64,000 nucleotides of DNA from Paenibacillus sp. Soil750 (lineage in GTDB: Bacteria > Bacillota > Bacilli > Paenibacillales > NBRC-103111), in contig NZ_LMSD01000015.1 of assembly GCF_001428045.1 (NCBI RefSeq), positions 28,957 to 92,956 of the forward strand, read 5' to 3'. The position numbers and the translations under genes are program-made. The notes below the pieces were generated by a model. It was given only the letters and a program-made list of their open reading frames with translations. It had not been told where the DNA came from and searched no databases. Positions 25,872-34,182 of this stretch are shown in pieces (the stretch's first letter is position 1; each line of letters begins with the position of its first letter).

Positions 25872-26738
25872 ATGTCAATAAATGATAATATTTTGATCAA
25901 AATTCGCGATATGAAAGACAGCCTAACTCCCGTGGAGAAATTAGTGGCTGAGTATATATTAGACAATGTGGACGAGATTCCACATCTCTCGATTAAGAGT
26001 CTCGCTCAATCAACGAAAACAAGTGATGCTTCTGTACTGCGGTTCTGCAAAACGATGGGATATAAGGGTTATCGCAACTTTATCGTGAGCATTTCAGCTT
26101 CGCTGGGATCGATGGATGAGGAGCAGAAAGACCAATACACGGATATTCAACCGGGTGATGATCTCTCTACGATTATCTCTAACATTTCGCACAATAATAG
26201 TAAATCGATTGAAGACACGCTCAGCGTCATTGATCGAAACGAAATTGCCCGCGCGGTCAAAGTGTTAGTGGCTTGCAATCGCATTGTTTTCTTCGGGATC
26301 GGTGCATCTGGTCTAGTTGGGATGGATGCTGAGCAGAAATTCTCACGCATCAACAAGATGTGCCACACCTACACGGATGGCCATAGTCAACTAACTGCAG
26401 CCACGTTGCTTGGGAAAGGTGATGTCGCGATCTTCATTTCCAATTCAGGCAGCACGATTGAAATTTTAGATACGCTTGAAATCGCCAAGAAGAATGGCGC
26501 CACGATTATTGCCATTACCAAGTATAATAAAAGCTCCCTAGCGGATAATGCGAATATCGTACTCAGCATTTCGACACCGGAAATCACGATTCGAAGCGGA
26601 GCTATGGGTTCGCGCATTGCGATGTTGACCGTGATTGACATTCTTTTTGCAGGGGTAGCGAGCAGCGAATATAAGCATGTGAAGAAGTATTTGGCCAAAA
26701 CACACGACATTATTGCTAGCAGCAAGCATAGGAAATAA
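25872..26738 (+). CDS. murR: RpiR/MurR family transcriptional regulator
   Basis: A 288-residue regulator. The N-terminal helix-turn-helix (1-77) contains LSIKSLAQSTKTSDASVLRF, and the C-terminal SIS domain (about 125-260) contains FFGIGASGLVG and IFISNSGSTIEI and should bind a phosphosugar. Since murQ follows, MurNAc-6-phosphate is the likely effector, as in known MurR proteins. The symbol rests on this context. AT-rich palindromes upstream of this gene and of murQ share a 12-mer, in line with auto-control and control of the salvage operon. The start ATG 25872 follows GTAGGGAAAC. Confidence 0.85.
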   Translation: MSINDNILIKIRDMKDSLTPVEKLVAEYILDNVDEIPHLSIKSLAQSTKTSDASVLRFCKTMGYKGYRNFIVSISASLGSMDEEQKDQYTDIQPGDDLSTIISNISHNNSKSIEDTLSVIDRNEIARAVKVLVACNRIVFFGIGASGLVGMDAEQKFSRINKMCHTYTDGHSQLTAATLLGKGDVAIFISNSGSTIEILDTLEIAKKNGATIIAITKYNKSSLADNANIVLSISTPEITIRSGAMGSRIAMLTVIDILFAGVASSEYKHVKKYLAKTHDIIASSKHRK

Positions 26739-26811
26739 GCGTATCGAACACACTAACGATGTCCTTCCAGGCGTCGTTTTTTTGTCGAAATTTAAGAAAT
26801 AAAAAATCAAT

Positions 26812-26836
26812 ATTTTATTTTACCATAAAATAAAAT
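26812..26836 (+). promoter_or_regulatory. Perfect palindrome upstream of murQ, likely MurR operator
   Basis: ATTTTATTTTA (26812-26822) and TAAAATAAAAT (26826-26836) are perfect 11-bp arms around CCA. The site ends 11 nt before the -35 box of the murQ promoter, so its bound protein could either block or help the polymerase. Confidence 0.6.
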
Positions 26837-26847
26837 TTCAAAAAGTA

Positions 26848-26876
26848 TTGACCAAGTTAAAATTTTTCGTTAGTAT
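26848..26876 (+). promoter_or_regulatory. Promoter of the MurNAc salvage operon
   Basis: TTGACC (26848-26853), 17 nt, TAGTAT (26871-26876). The murQ ATG lies 40 nt downstream. Confidence 0.6.
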
Positions 26877-26916
26877 TAGACCAGTAAAGAGTACAGCAGG
26901 CAGGAGGACAGCAGCT

Positions 26917-27831
26917 ATGGATGAGTATCTATCGGGTTTAACTACGGAAGAGATTAATGAGAAGACACAGACAATTGACGAATGTTCAACAGAGCAAATG
27001 CTTCGGATGATGAATGAACAGGATGCATTGGTTCCAGCAGCAGTCGGAGCCGAGATACCGCAGATCATGAAAGCGGTTGATATCTTGCATCAAGTTCTCA
27101 GAAACGGTGGCAGGATGCTCTACGTAGGAGCTGGTTCTTCTGGCAGACTCGGTGTGCTTGATGCATCTGAATGTCCTCCAACCTTTGGTATTGATCCATT
27201 GTTGGTGCAAGGTCATATCGCTGGTGGCGATGGAGCACTACGAACAGCAGTGGAAGGTTTTGAAGACAACGCTGAGGAGGGGGTCGCCCTCATTGAACGA
27301 TGCGGAGTAACAGCGAAGGATGCGGTAATTGGAATCACGGCTAGCGGAAGTGCACAATTCGTTATCGCTTGCTTGAAGAAAGCGAAAGAAATTGGTGCCG
27401 CCACGATTGGTGTCGTGAATAACAAGAATTCCAAATTGGTAGCTGTGACAGATGTATGCATCGCGCCAGTGGTTGGGCCGGAAGTAATTATGGGATCTAC
27501 TCGTCTGAAGGCGGGTACAGCACAGAAGCTGGTTCTTAACATGCTGACAACTGGAACAATGGTTAAGCTTGGAAAGACATATAACAATCTCATGGTTGAC
27601 ATGAAGGCTAGTAATATCAAGTTGTACGATCGTTCTATTCGCATCATTCGGATTGCGACTGGGGTGGATGAATCCACAGCGATCGCTCATCTTGAGAAAG
27701 CGTCCATGAACTGTAAACTTGCCATTATGATGATTAAAACCGGCATGGAAGTGAAGGAAGCGAACGATGCGTTAGAACAGTGTGAGGGTAGTTTGAAGAG
27801 AGCCATACGTACCTTTGTCAAAGTGGTTTGA
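26917..27831 (+). CDS. murQ: N-acetylmuramic acid 6-phosphate etherase
   Basis: A 304-residue cytosolic SIS-domain lyase that removes the lactyl ether from MurNAc-6-phosphate to give GlcNAc-6-phosphate and D-lactate. It has the MurQ signature LGVLDASECPPTFG, a second SIS motif GITASGSAQFVIA and a C-terminal ARLGV-type helical part (MNCKLAIMMIKTG). ATG 26917 follows AGGAGG at 26902-26907; the frame also runs upstream to TTG 26848, but that is the -35 box of the promoter. It is the first gene of the operon and supplies the end step of the pathway encoded by the following genes. Confidence 0.95.
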   Translation: MDEYLSGLTTEEINEKTQTIDECSTEQMLRMMNEQDALVPAAVGAEIPQIMKAVDILHQVLRNGGRMLYVGAGSSGRLGVLDASECPPTFGIDPLLVQGHIAGGDGALRTAVEGFEDNAEEGVALIERCGVTAKDAVIGITASGSAQFVIACLKKAKEIGAATIGVVNNKNSKLVAVTDVCIAPVVGPEVIMGSTRLKAGTAQKLVLNMLTTGTMVKLGKTYNNLMVDMKASNIKLYDRSIRIIRIATGVDESTAIAHLEKASMNCKLAIMMIKTGMEVKEANDALEQCEGSLKRAIRTFVKVV

Positions 27832-27901
27832 TCATTTTAAAACAAAAAAGGAGAGACTTGAGCTACAATCAAGGATCCCTAACCTAGGAGGTTTGTTTTT
27901 C

Positions 27902-29338
27902 ATGAAAAGAAAAATGCCCATATTAGCTTCTGTCGTAGCTTTAACAATGGCTCTAACAGCTTGTGGCAATAATTCTGGTACGAAAGAAACGACTACACCA
28001 GCAGGTTCAACAGCTCCTGCAGCTACGGCCAGCACTGCGAAAGACACGATCACAGCCTTGCTTCCTCCGGTTTCACCGAACTATCAGAAGAATTTCGAGC
28101 AAATTTCCAAAGATTTCACGGCGCTATATCCGAATCTTACGTTGAAAATCGAACCAGCTAGCTGGGAAGATGTGAAACAAAAGCTAGATACACAAGTGAA
28201 TGCAGGTAGCCCGCCGGATATCGCTTTTGGTGGATCTGATGGCATTCCGAAGTACATCGAGCAAGGTTTGTTGATGGATATTACGAGTACAGCAACGCCT
28301 GAAATGATTAGTGATTACGATAAAGCTCCACTTGAATATATGAAGAACGGCAAAGGCTTGTACGGCTTCCCAGCTTATATGGAAGTTCATGCACTTGGCG
28401 GTAACAAAGAGTTCTTAGAGAAAGCCGGCATTGATTGGAAAAAAGTACAGACAAACGGTTGGACGTACGATGAATTCCGTCAAGCCATCAAAAAAGGCGT
28501 AGTAACTGAGAATGGTAAGACGAGATATGGCTTCGTATTCGCGGTAAAAGGCGTAGCCGCTGTTGATTACCTAGGGATTATGGCCAAAAATGCAGGCATG
28601 CCGCATGCGTTTAATAAAGACTTGAAATATGCGTATACTAGCAAAAACTACTTAGGCTTGCTGAAAGATCTTCGTGCATTGATTGACGATGGTTCTATGC
28701 CGAAAGAGCTTAGCTCGGTTGATGCAGGTAAACGTTGGAACATGTTCTTAACGGGGCAAACGATGATCACAGGTAAAGGTCTTGCTACATTCGAGAACTC
28801 TGCAAAAACGAATAACGCTAAGATTAAAGCTGCTGACGGTTCCGCGGTAAAAGACAGTATCCCAGTTGACTATATCGTATTGCCAGCGCCAACGTTCCAA
28901 GGTGCGAAGCCTTCTGCTGCAACAGTTGTAGATGGTTACATGACGTTCCGTGGTAAAAAAGAACCGACTGCAGAACACAAAGCAAATGTCGTAAAAGCGG
29001 CTTACTTCCTAGCTAGCGGTAAGGTTGCAGCAACGACGAACAACGATTTGTTCGCCGCACATATTACGCAAAGCGCTAAAAAAGAAGCAGCTAACATGAA
29101 AATTGAAAGAAACCCTGACAACGTTGCAGCTGTAGACAATATGCTTAAAAATGCAACACCAGCTCGCTCTGACATTCCATCTGAATTGTCTGCTAAAGCG
29201 ATTAAGCTAGAAACAGAAGTGATCGTTCCTAAATTCCAAGGTCTAATCGCAGGTGAGGTTACACCTGAAGCGATGTATGAAGCTGTTAAAGCGGCTGCCA
29301 TTGCTGCCTTCGGTGCTGACGGAATCGTTAAAGACTAA
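27902..29338 (+). CDS. ABC importer solute-binding lipoprotein, probably for MurNAc-containing sugars
   Basis: A 478-residue family-1 binding protein. The lipoprotein signal ends in LTAC with lipidated Cys21, followed by a Thr/Ala-rich linker. ATG 27902 follows CTAGGAGG; the frame extends upstream over the end of murQ without a ribosome binding site. The body shows typical MalE-like stretches (GSPPDIAFGGSDGIPKY, YGFPAYMEVHALGG). Its place between murQ and muropeptide hydrolases suggests binding of MurNAc, GlcNAc-MurNAc or muropeptides, which is inference from context. Confidence 0.88.
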   Translation: MKRKMPILASVVALTMALTACGNNSGTKETTTPAGSTAPAATASTAKDTITALLPPVSPNYQKNFEQISKDFTALYPNLTLKIEPASWEDVKQKLDTQVNAGSPPDIAFGGSDGIPKYIEQGLLMDITSTATPEMISDYDKAPLEYMKNGKGLYGFPAYMEVHALGGNKEFLEKAGIDWKKVQTNGWTYDEFRQAIKKGVVTENGKTRYGFVFAVKGVAAVDYLGIMAKNAGMPHAFNKDLKYAYTSKNYLGLLKDLRALIDDGSMPKELSSVDAGKRWNMFLTGQTMITGKGLATFENSAKTNNAKIKAADGSAVKDSIPVDYIVLPAPTFQGAKPSAATVVDGYMTFRGKKEPTAEHKANVVKAAYFLASGKVAATTNNDLFAAHITQSAKKEAANMKIERNPDNVAAVDNMLKNATPARSDIPSELSAKAIKLETEVIVPKFQGLIAGEVTPEAMYEAVKAAAIAAFGADGIVKD

Positions 29339-29354
29339 GAATAGGGTATACACC

Positions 29355-29390
29355 TCGGATAGTCGGGCAGAACATTGCACGACTATCCGA
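29355..29390 (+). promoter_or_regulatory. Intercistronic stem-loop after the binding protein gene
   Basis: TCGGATAGTCG (29355-29365) pairs perfectly with CGACTATCCGA (29380-29390). No T run follows, so mRNA stabilisation or partial termination is more likely than full termination. It matches the position of the stem-loop at 16341. Confidence 0.7.
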
Positions 29391-29427
29391 ATCATTTTAA
29401 GCAAGTTCGAAAAGAGGGTTGGATTGT

Positions 29428-30327
29428 ATGGCTGTAGCTAAGTCGATAAAACGAAAAGGAATTAAGGGAGATGGCGCCTGGGGATATATCTTTATTGCTG
29501 TGTCCTTACTAGTGTTTGCCATGTTCACCGCCTACCCGGTCGTAAGCGCGTTCATCATTAGTTTGCAAAAGTACAAACCATTAGGCTCCACCTATGTCGG
29601 CTTTGATAACTATGCAAGCTCATTGAAGGATGGCCTCTTCTGGCAAGCCATGAAGAATACGCTTGTGTATACGGTTTTGACTGTACCGGTTAACCTGTTT
29701 CTCTCGATGGCGATTGCAGTCTTGATTCTGCCGCTTAGAAAGAAAACACAGTCCTTTTTTAAAGGTATTTACTATTTACCTGTTGTAGCTTCAGGCGTTG
29801 CATTGTCTGTCGTGTGGCTTTGGATTTTCGATCCTTTAGAGGGTGGAATTCTAAATCAACTTATTCATTTCTTTGGTTTTGAGAATCAGAACTGGCTGGG
29901 TTCTAGTAAAACAGCTATGTTTTCATTGGTATTCATGTCGTGGATGTCCAGCCATGGTACCAGCATCATTATTTATTTGGCCGGCTTGCTCGGAATTGAT
30001 GATACGTATTATGAAGCTGCTGAGATTGATGGAGCGAATTTTCTCCAAAAGCTTTGGCACATCGTCGTTCCTAGTCTTAAACCAGCTACCTTATTCCTGT
30101 TAGTAACTGGTGTGATCGGTTCCTTCCAGGTATTCCAGAACGCTTATCTCATGACAGGTGGCGGACCTAACAATGCAACGACGATGGTGGGGTTACTCAT
30201 CTTCAACAATGCATTTACGTATTTTGAATTTGGCAAAGCAGCGGCACAATCTCTGATTCTAGCCGTTATCATAGCAGCAGTATCGGTTGTTCAATTTAAA
30301 TATGCGGGGAAAGACGTCGAGTATTAA
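29428..30327 (+). CDS. ABC importer permease (MalF-like) of the MurNAc salvage operon
   Basis: A 299-residue permease with six membrane segments and EAA loop YEAAEIDGANFLQKLWHIVVP. ATG 29428 follows AAAGAGGG with a 9-nt spacer; TTG 29419 would overlap it. The second permease starts 18 nt after the stop. No ATPase is encoded in the cluster, so a shared ATPase elsewhere is required. Confidence 0.92.
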   Translation: MAVAKSIKRKGIKGDGAWGYIFIAVSLLVFAMFTAYPVVSAFIISLQKYKPLGSTYVGFDNYASSLKDGLFWQAMKNTLVYTVLTVPVNLFLSMAIAVLILPLRKKTQSFFKGIYYLPVVASGVALSVVWLWIFDPLEGGILNQLIHFFGFENQNWLGSSKTAMFSLVFMSWMSSHGTSIIIYLAGLLGIDDTYYEAAEIDGANFLQKLWHIVVPSLKPATLFLLVTGVIGSFQVFQNAYLMTGGGPNNATTMVGLLIFNNAFTYFEFGKAAAQSLILAVIIAAVSVVQFKYAGKDVEY

Positions 30328-30344
30328 GAAGGGGGAGATAACAA

Positions 30345-31205
30345 ATGTCTTTATATAGTAATCATGCAGGCAATCCAAAAGTAAAAACAATGCGTAACTC
30401 AATCATTTTTATCGTCCTTCTTCTTTTTGCTCTGGCGACGATTTTCCCGATTTACTTTATGTTCATTTCTGCACTTGGAGATCCTGTAGAAGCTGGTGCG
30501 GTAAGTTATTCGATTTTCCCAACCAAAGTTTCCTTTGCTTCCTTTAAGTTCTTCTTTGATTACAGTGAGTACTCCTATCGTTGGTTATTGAATTCACTCA
30601 TCGTGGCTGCAACGGTAACGGTCTCGAATGTGATTTTTGCAAGTATGGCAGGGTATGCCTTCTCGAAGCTTCGCTTCAAGGGTAGAGGCTTCCTGTTCGG
30701 ATTGTTACTAATGTCCATGATGATTCCTTATCAAGTTACACAAGTTCCATTGTACATTCTGGTTGTGAATGTATTTAATTTGCAAGATACGTACAGTGCT
30801 TTGATTATGCCGGGGCTAGTAACCGTGTATAACATTTTCTTGGCGAAGCAATTTATGAGCAGTATCCCGAACGAGATTATGGAAAGTGCCAAAATTGAAG
30901 GATGCAGCCAGTTCCAAATCTATATTCGGATCATTTTGCCACTATCCAAAACGGTTATGGCAGTTATGGCAATTCTGACTTTTATGGATAGCTGGAACAC
31001 GTTCTTCTGGCCGCTACTTGTTACGAATACGATGGAAATGCAGACGATTCAGGTTGGTCTCAAAAACTTCCGTTTTGCCAACACGACGTATATCGCGCCA
31101 ATGATGGCTGGGGCAACAATCTCAGCATTACCTATGTTTGTTCTATTCTTTAGCCTACAAAAGTACTTCTTGGAAGGCGTAACTGTAGGTGCAGTGAAGG
31201 GCTAA
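30345..31205 (+). CDS. ABC importer permease (MalG-like) of the MurNAc salvage operon
   Basis: A 286-residue permease with six membrane segments. The EAA loop reads MESAKIEGCSQFQIYIRIILP, a variant of the usual EAA-G form, and the C-terminus ends in EGVTVGAVKG. AGGGGGAG precedes ATG 30345. Together with the two genes upstream it replaces the PTS protein MurP used by Bacillus subtilis, so the sugar arrives unphosphorylated and needs the kinase encoded at 34183. Confidence 0.92.
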   Translation: MSLYSNHAGNPKVKTMRNSIIFIVLLLFALATIFPIYFMFISALGDPVEAGAVSYSIFPTKVSFASFKFFFDYSEYSYRWLLNSLIVAATVTVSNVIFASMAGYAFSKLRFKGRGFLFGLLLMSMMIPYQVTQVPLYILVVNVFNLQDTYSALIMPGLVTVYNIFLAKQFMSSIPNEIMESAKIEGCSQFQIYIRIILPLSKTVMAVMAILTFMDSWNTFFWPLLVTNTMEMQTIQVGLKNFRFANTTYIAPMMAGATISALPMFVLFFSLQKYFLEGVTVGAVKG

Positions 31206-31234
31206 TCTCGGGTCCAAAAGGAGGCAGCTGCATC

Positions 31235-32203
31235 ATGCTAGTAACATGGGATGCTTCCTATCGGCGTGACGTCATCGCGTTATGGAATGAAGCCGCGGTG
31301 AAGGATGGCTATAAGGAGCTTACTGAACAAAGCTTTGATGGGATTTTTGCGGGAAATCGTTACTTTGATAAAGATGGTACGTTTCTTCTACTAGCCAATG
31401 ATAAGGTCATCGGTTTTGCCTGTGGATGTACAGGAGATGATCTTCCGCTTGGCGATGTGGCCGGATATATCACATGTATCGTGTTAGCGAGCGGTTTTGA
31501 CACCGATGATAACTATTTAATGCTATTAACTGCTTTGGAAGACCGCTTTAAACAGTTGGGTAAAAAGCAAGCCGATATCCTCTTTTTCAATCCGATGTTA
31601 TTGCCATGGTACATCCCGGATACACCTCAGCATGAGCACAATAATGCCCCGGGTATACCTGTAGATAGTAAGTTATATACGTTTTTGCTTGGTGCAGGCT
31701 ATTTTGAACGTGCGAAGCAATGCGCCATGTATCTCCATTTGTCAGCGTTTGCGATGCCAGAGGAATATAGCGTGAAAGAAGCCAAAGCGAGCGCCCAAGG
31801 GTACACGATCGACATGTTTGACCCGGGTAAGCACGCTGGTGTGGAAGACATGCTGGAGGGCTTTGGGAATCCATTATGGCAAAAGGAGATCGGCGCATCC
31901 ACGGCAAATGGCGTGCCAGTTGTCATCGCTGCCTATCAAGGCAAGACCATTGGCTTCGCAGGACCCGTCATTCGTCAAGCAAATGGGCGAGGTTATTTTG
32001 CTGGTATCGGTGTGCTTCCTGAGCACGAGGGTCATGGGTTAGGCAGTCTTTTATTTTACAAGCTATGTGAAGCGTTTCAGGAAATAGGGACCGAATACAT
32101 GTCGTTATTTACAGGTATGTCGAATCCAGCCATCCGGATTTATGAACGAGCAGGTTTTCAAACTGTGAAACTATTTGCTGTCATGAGAAGGGAGTTTGCC
32201 TAA
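31235..32203 (+). CDS. Tandem GNAT N-acetyltransferase
   Basis: A 322-residue protein that appears to hold two GNAT folds. The second (about 190-320) is complete, with the acetyl-CoA loop LPEHEGHGLGSLL and SNPAIRIYERAGF. The first (about 1-150) keeps KVIGFACG but has no clear pyrophosphate loop. It is translated just before the PIG-L gene, with a 1-nt overlap. Inside a MurNAc operon it could acetylate glucosamine released from de-N-acetylated peptidoglycan, but the substrate is not shown by sequence. GGAGG lies upstream of ATG 31235. Confidence 0.8.
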   Translation: MLVTWDASYRRDVIALWNEAAVKDGYKELTEQSFDGIFAGNRYFDKDGTFLLLANDKVIGFACGCTGDDLPLGDVAGYITCIVLASGFDTDDNYLMLLTALEDRFKQLGKKQADILFFNPMLLPWYIPDTPQHEHNNAPGIPVDSKLYTFLLGAGYFERAKQCAMYLHLSAFAMPEEYSVKEAKASAQGYTIDMFDPGKHAGVEDMLEGFGNPLWQKEIGASTANGVPVVIAAYQGKTIGFAGPVIRQANGRGYFAGIGVLPEHEGHGLGSLLFYKLCEAFQEIGTEYMSLFTGMSNPAIRIYERAGFQTVKLFAVMRREFA

Positions 32204-32907
32204 TGAGCGAGCCAAAAATGACCATTCTAGCTATCGGAGGTCACGTCGGAGATGCGGAATTAACAGCAGGCGGTGTATTAGCCCACCACTCTCTGAAGGG
32301 TGATCGAATTGTTACTTTAGCGTTAACGGCTGGGGAACGTGGCGTTCCTGCTGGACAAGACATGAAGGAATATCGTGCACAAAAAGTGAATGAGGCTAAA
32401 ACCTTTGCCGAGATGTTAGGCGGGGATTCCATCGTTTTTGACATTCCAGACGGTGAACTGCAGGATAACGAAGAAATGCGCTATCGCGTATGCGATGTGA
32501 TTCGTGACGTGCGTCCGAACGTGATCATCACGCATTTTAAAAACAGCATGCATAAGGATCATATGACGACTCACCGTATTGTGAATGATGCACGCTTTTT
32601 CGCGGGGCTAGCCTCGTTTGAGAGAGAGAAGCCAGCTCACTTTGCAGCTAAATTGTATTATGCTGAAAACTGGGAGGATGCCGTTGACTACCGTCCTTAC
32701 GTTTATGTCGATTTCCCTAAAGAGGCGTTTGATCTCTGGGTGAAGGCGGTTTCGACGCATTGGTTCGTGACAGGCAGTAAATCGTTCCAATACTTGGAAT
32801 ACTACAAACATCTGATGCGTGTACGCGGTCTTGAAGCGAGAAAAGAATATGCGCAGACGTTCATGGTTCCTGAAGAAACAATGCGTATTCGTCAATCGGA
32901 ATTATAA
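32203..32907 (+). CDS. PIG-L/LmbE-like N-deacetylase with an altered active-site motif
   Basis: A 234-residue member of the PIG-L fold, whose members are zinc-dependent deacetylases of GlcNAc-type sugars. Normally the first motif is HPDD(A/E)E, in which one Asp is the general base and the other binds zinc. Here it is GGHVGDAE: the His and the zinc Asp remain, but the base Asp is Gly. The later motif HKDHMTTHR is intact. The protein may be a binding protein or use another base. It overlaps the upstream GNAT stop by 1 nt, which suggests a functional pair. No signal peptide, so cytosolic. Confidence 0.8.
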   Translation: MSEPKMTILAIGGHVGDAELTAGGVLAHHSLKGDRIVTLALTAGERGVPAGQDMKEYRAQKVNEAKTFAEMLGGDSIVFDIPDGELQDNEEMRYRVCDVIRDVRPNVIITHFKNSMHKDHMTTHRIVNDARFFAGLASFEREKPAHFAAKLYYAENWEDAVDYRPYVYVDFPKEAFDLWVKAVSTHWFVTGSKSFQYLEYYKHLMRVRGLEARKEYAQTFMVPEETMRIRQSEL

Positions 32908-32941
32908 ATTTAATATCAAAAACTAAATCATAAAAAATACC

Positions 32942-32986
32942 AAATGACTGTAACGAGGCTTGAGCTTGTTGCAGTCATTTTAAAAT
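32942..32986 (+). terminator. Internal terminator-like hairpin before namZ
   Basis: AAATGACTG (32942-32950) pairs perfectly with CAGTCATTT (32972-32980), with more pairs inside, followed by TAAAAT. It would reduce transcription into namZ, kinase and nagZ. It also argues against the in-frame ATG 32944, which lies in its stem. Confidence 0.6.
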
Positions 32987-33009
32987 CAAGGCGAGTTGGG
33001 GAGGCAGCG

Positions 33010-34149
33010 ATGATCTTAAATGGTATCGATTGTATAGATAAGTATGCTCACTTGTTCAAAGGTAAACGTGTGGGGCTGATTACAGCACCTACGGGATTAA
33101 ACAAGGATTTTGTATCGACCATACAAATCTTTCATGAGAAGTTCAACCTGGTAGCTTTGTTTTCGCCAGAGCACGGCGTTCGTGGGGATCTAGCAGCAGG
33201 TGCGCTGGTTGACACGTATTTGGATCCATTTACGGGAGTTCCCGTCTATAGCTTGTATCGGAAAGATTCCAAACGTCTGACGCAGGAAATGTTGGATGAG
33301 GTCGATATCATCGTCTACGATATTCAAGACGTTGGTACCCGTTACTATACTTTCCTGTATACGATGCTTTATGCGTTGGAAGATTGTGCGTTGGCAGGCA
33401 AAGAATTTGTCGTTCTGGACCGCATTAATCCGCTGGATGGGGTAACGGTAGAAGGCAATGTGCTCAAAAGCGGCTTCGAATCCTTTGTCGGCAACTATCC
33501 GCTCAGTGTACGTTACGGACTGACGCCAGGAGAGGTCGCTATGATGGCGAACGATGAAAAGCAATGGCATGGCAAGCTGCATGTAGTACGCTGCGAAGGT
33601 TGGGAGCGAAACATGCTGTTCTCGGACACAGGACGTCCTTGGATTATGCCTTCCATTGGCATTCCTCGATTTGAGACAGCGGTGCTATATCCTGGTACTT
33701 GTATTATAGAAGGAACGAACCTGTCGGAAGGCAGAGGAACGACAGTTCCGTTTGAGGTTATCGGTGCTCCGTTCATTGATGCGCAGCAGTTAGCAGATGA
33801 AATGAATGGGAAAAAGCTACCGGGTGTCGTGTTCCGGCCTGTCTATTTTAAACCGACTTTTTCTAAATTTCAGGGAGAACAATGTGCAGGTGTGCAAGTT
33901 CACGTGCTCGACAACCGTGCGGTTCGCCCCATCGATATAGGGGTTACTTTGATGTACACGATCCAGAAGAATTATGAGCAATTTTCATTTTTACCGCCAT
34001 TTAAAGAAGGTTCAAGACCATTCATTGATTTGCTTGGCGGCGGCAGCCACTATCGTGAGACTGGAGTTGACGTTCCGGCTATGCTGGAACAATTCCGTGA
34101 GGAGAGCCGTGAATTTGCTCGCAGAAAGCAGCCCTATCATCTGTATTAG
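33010..34149 (+). CDS. namZ: DUF1343 protein, exo-beta-N-acetylmuramidase (NamZ-like)
   Basis: A 379-residue DUF1343 protein, the family of B. subtilis YbbC/NamZ, which removes MurNAc from the non-reducing end of peptidoglycan fragments. Recognisable segments are LFSPEHGVRGD, DIIVYDIQDVGTRYYTFLYT and EGTNLSEGRGTT, and the C-terminal DLLGGG. There is no signal peptide: ATG 33010 follows GGGGAGG and the protein begins MILNGIDCIDKY. In B. subtilis the orthologue is exported, so here the reaction is probably cytosolic, after import. It is followed by the kinase after 33 nt. Confidence 0.88.
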   Translation: MILNGIDCIDKYAHLFKGKRVGLITAPTGLNKDFVSTIQIFHEKFNLVALFSPEHGVRGDLAAGALVDTYLDPFTGVPVYSLYRKDSKRLTQEMLDEVDIIVYDIQDVGTRYYTFLYTMLYALEDCALAGKEFVVLDRINPLDGVTVEGNVLKSGFESFVGNYPLSVRYGLTPGEVAMMANDEKQWHGKLHVVRCEGWERNMLFSDTGRPWIMPSIGIPRFETAVLYPGTCIIEGTNLSEGRGTTVPFEVIGAPFIDAQQLADEMNGKKLPGVVFRPVYFKPTFSKFQGEQCAGVQVHVLDNRAVRPIDIGVTLMYTIQKNYEQFSFLPPFKEGSRPFIDLLGGGSHYRETGVDVPAMLEQFREESREFARRKQPYHLY

Positions 34150-34182
34150 AGAGCACTAGAAGCAATTGGGAGGTGACGTTAC

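Noticed and set aside
26848..26916. Upstream start of murQ at TTG 26848
   Set aside because: This TTG is the -35 box of a good promoter, and the AGGAGG-preceded ATG is at 26917.
32944..33009. Upstream start of namZ at ATG 32944
   Set aside because: The codon lies in the stem of a terminator-like hairpin and has no ribosome binding site; ATG 33010 has one.
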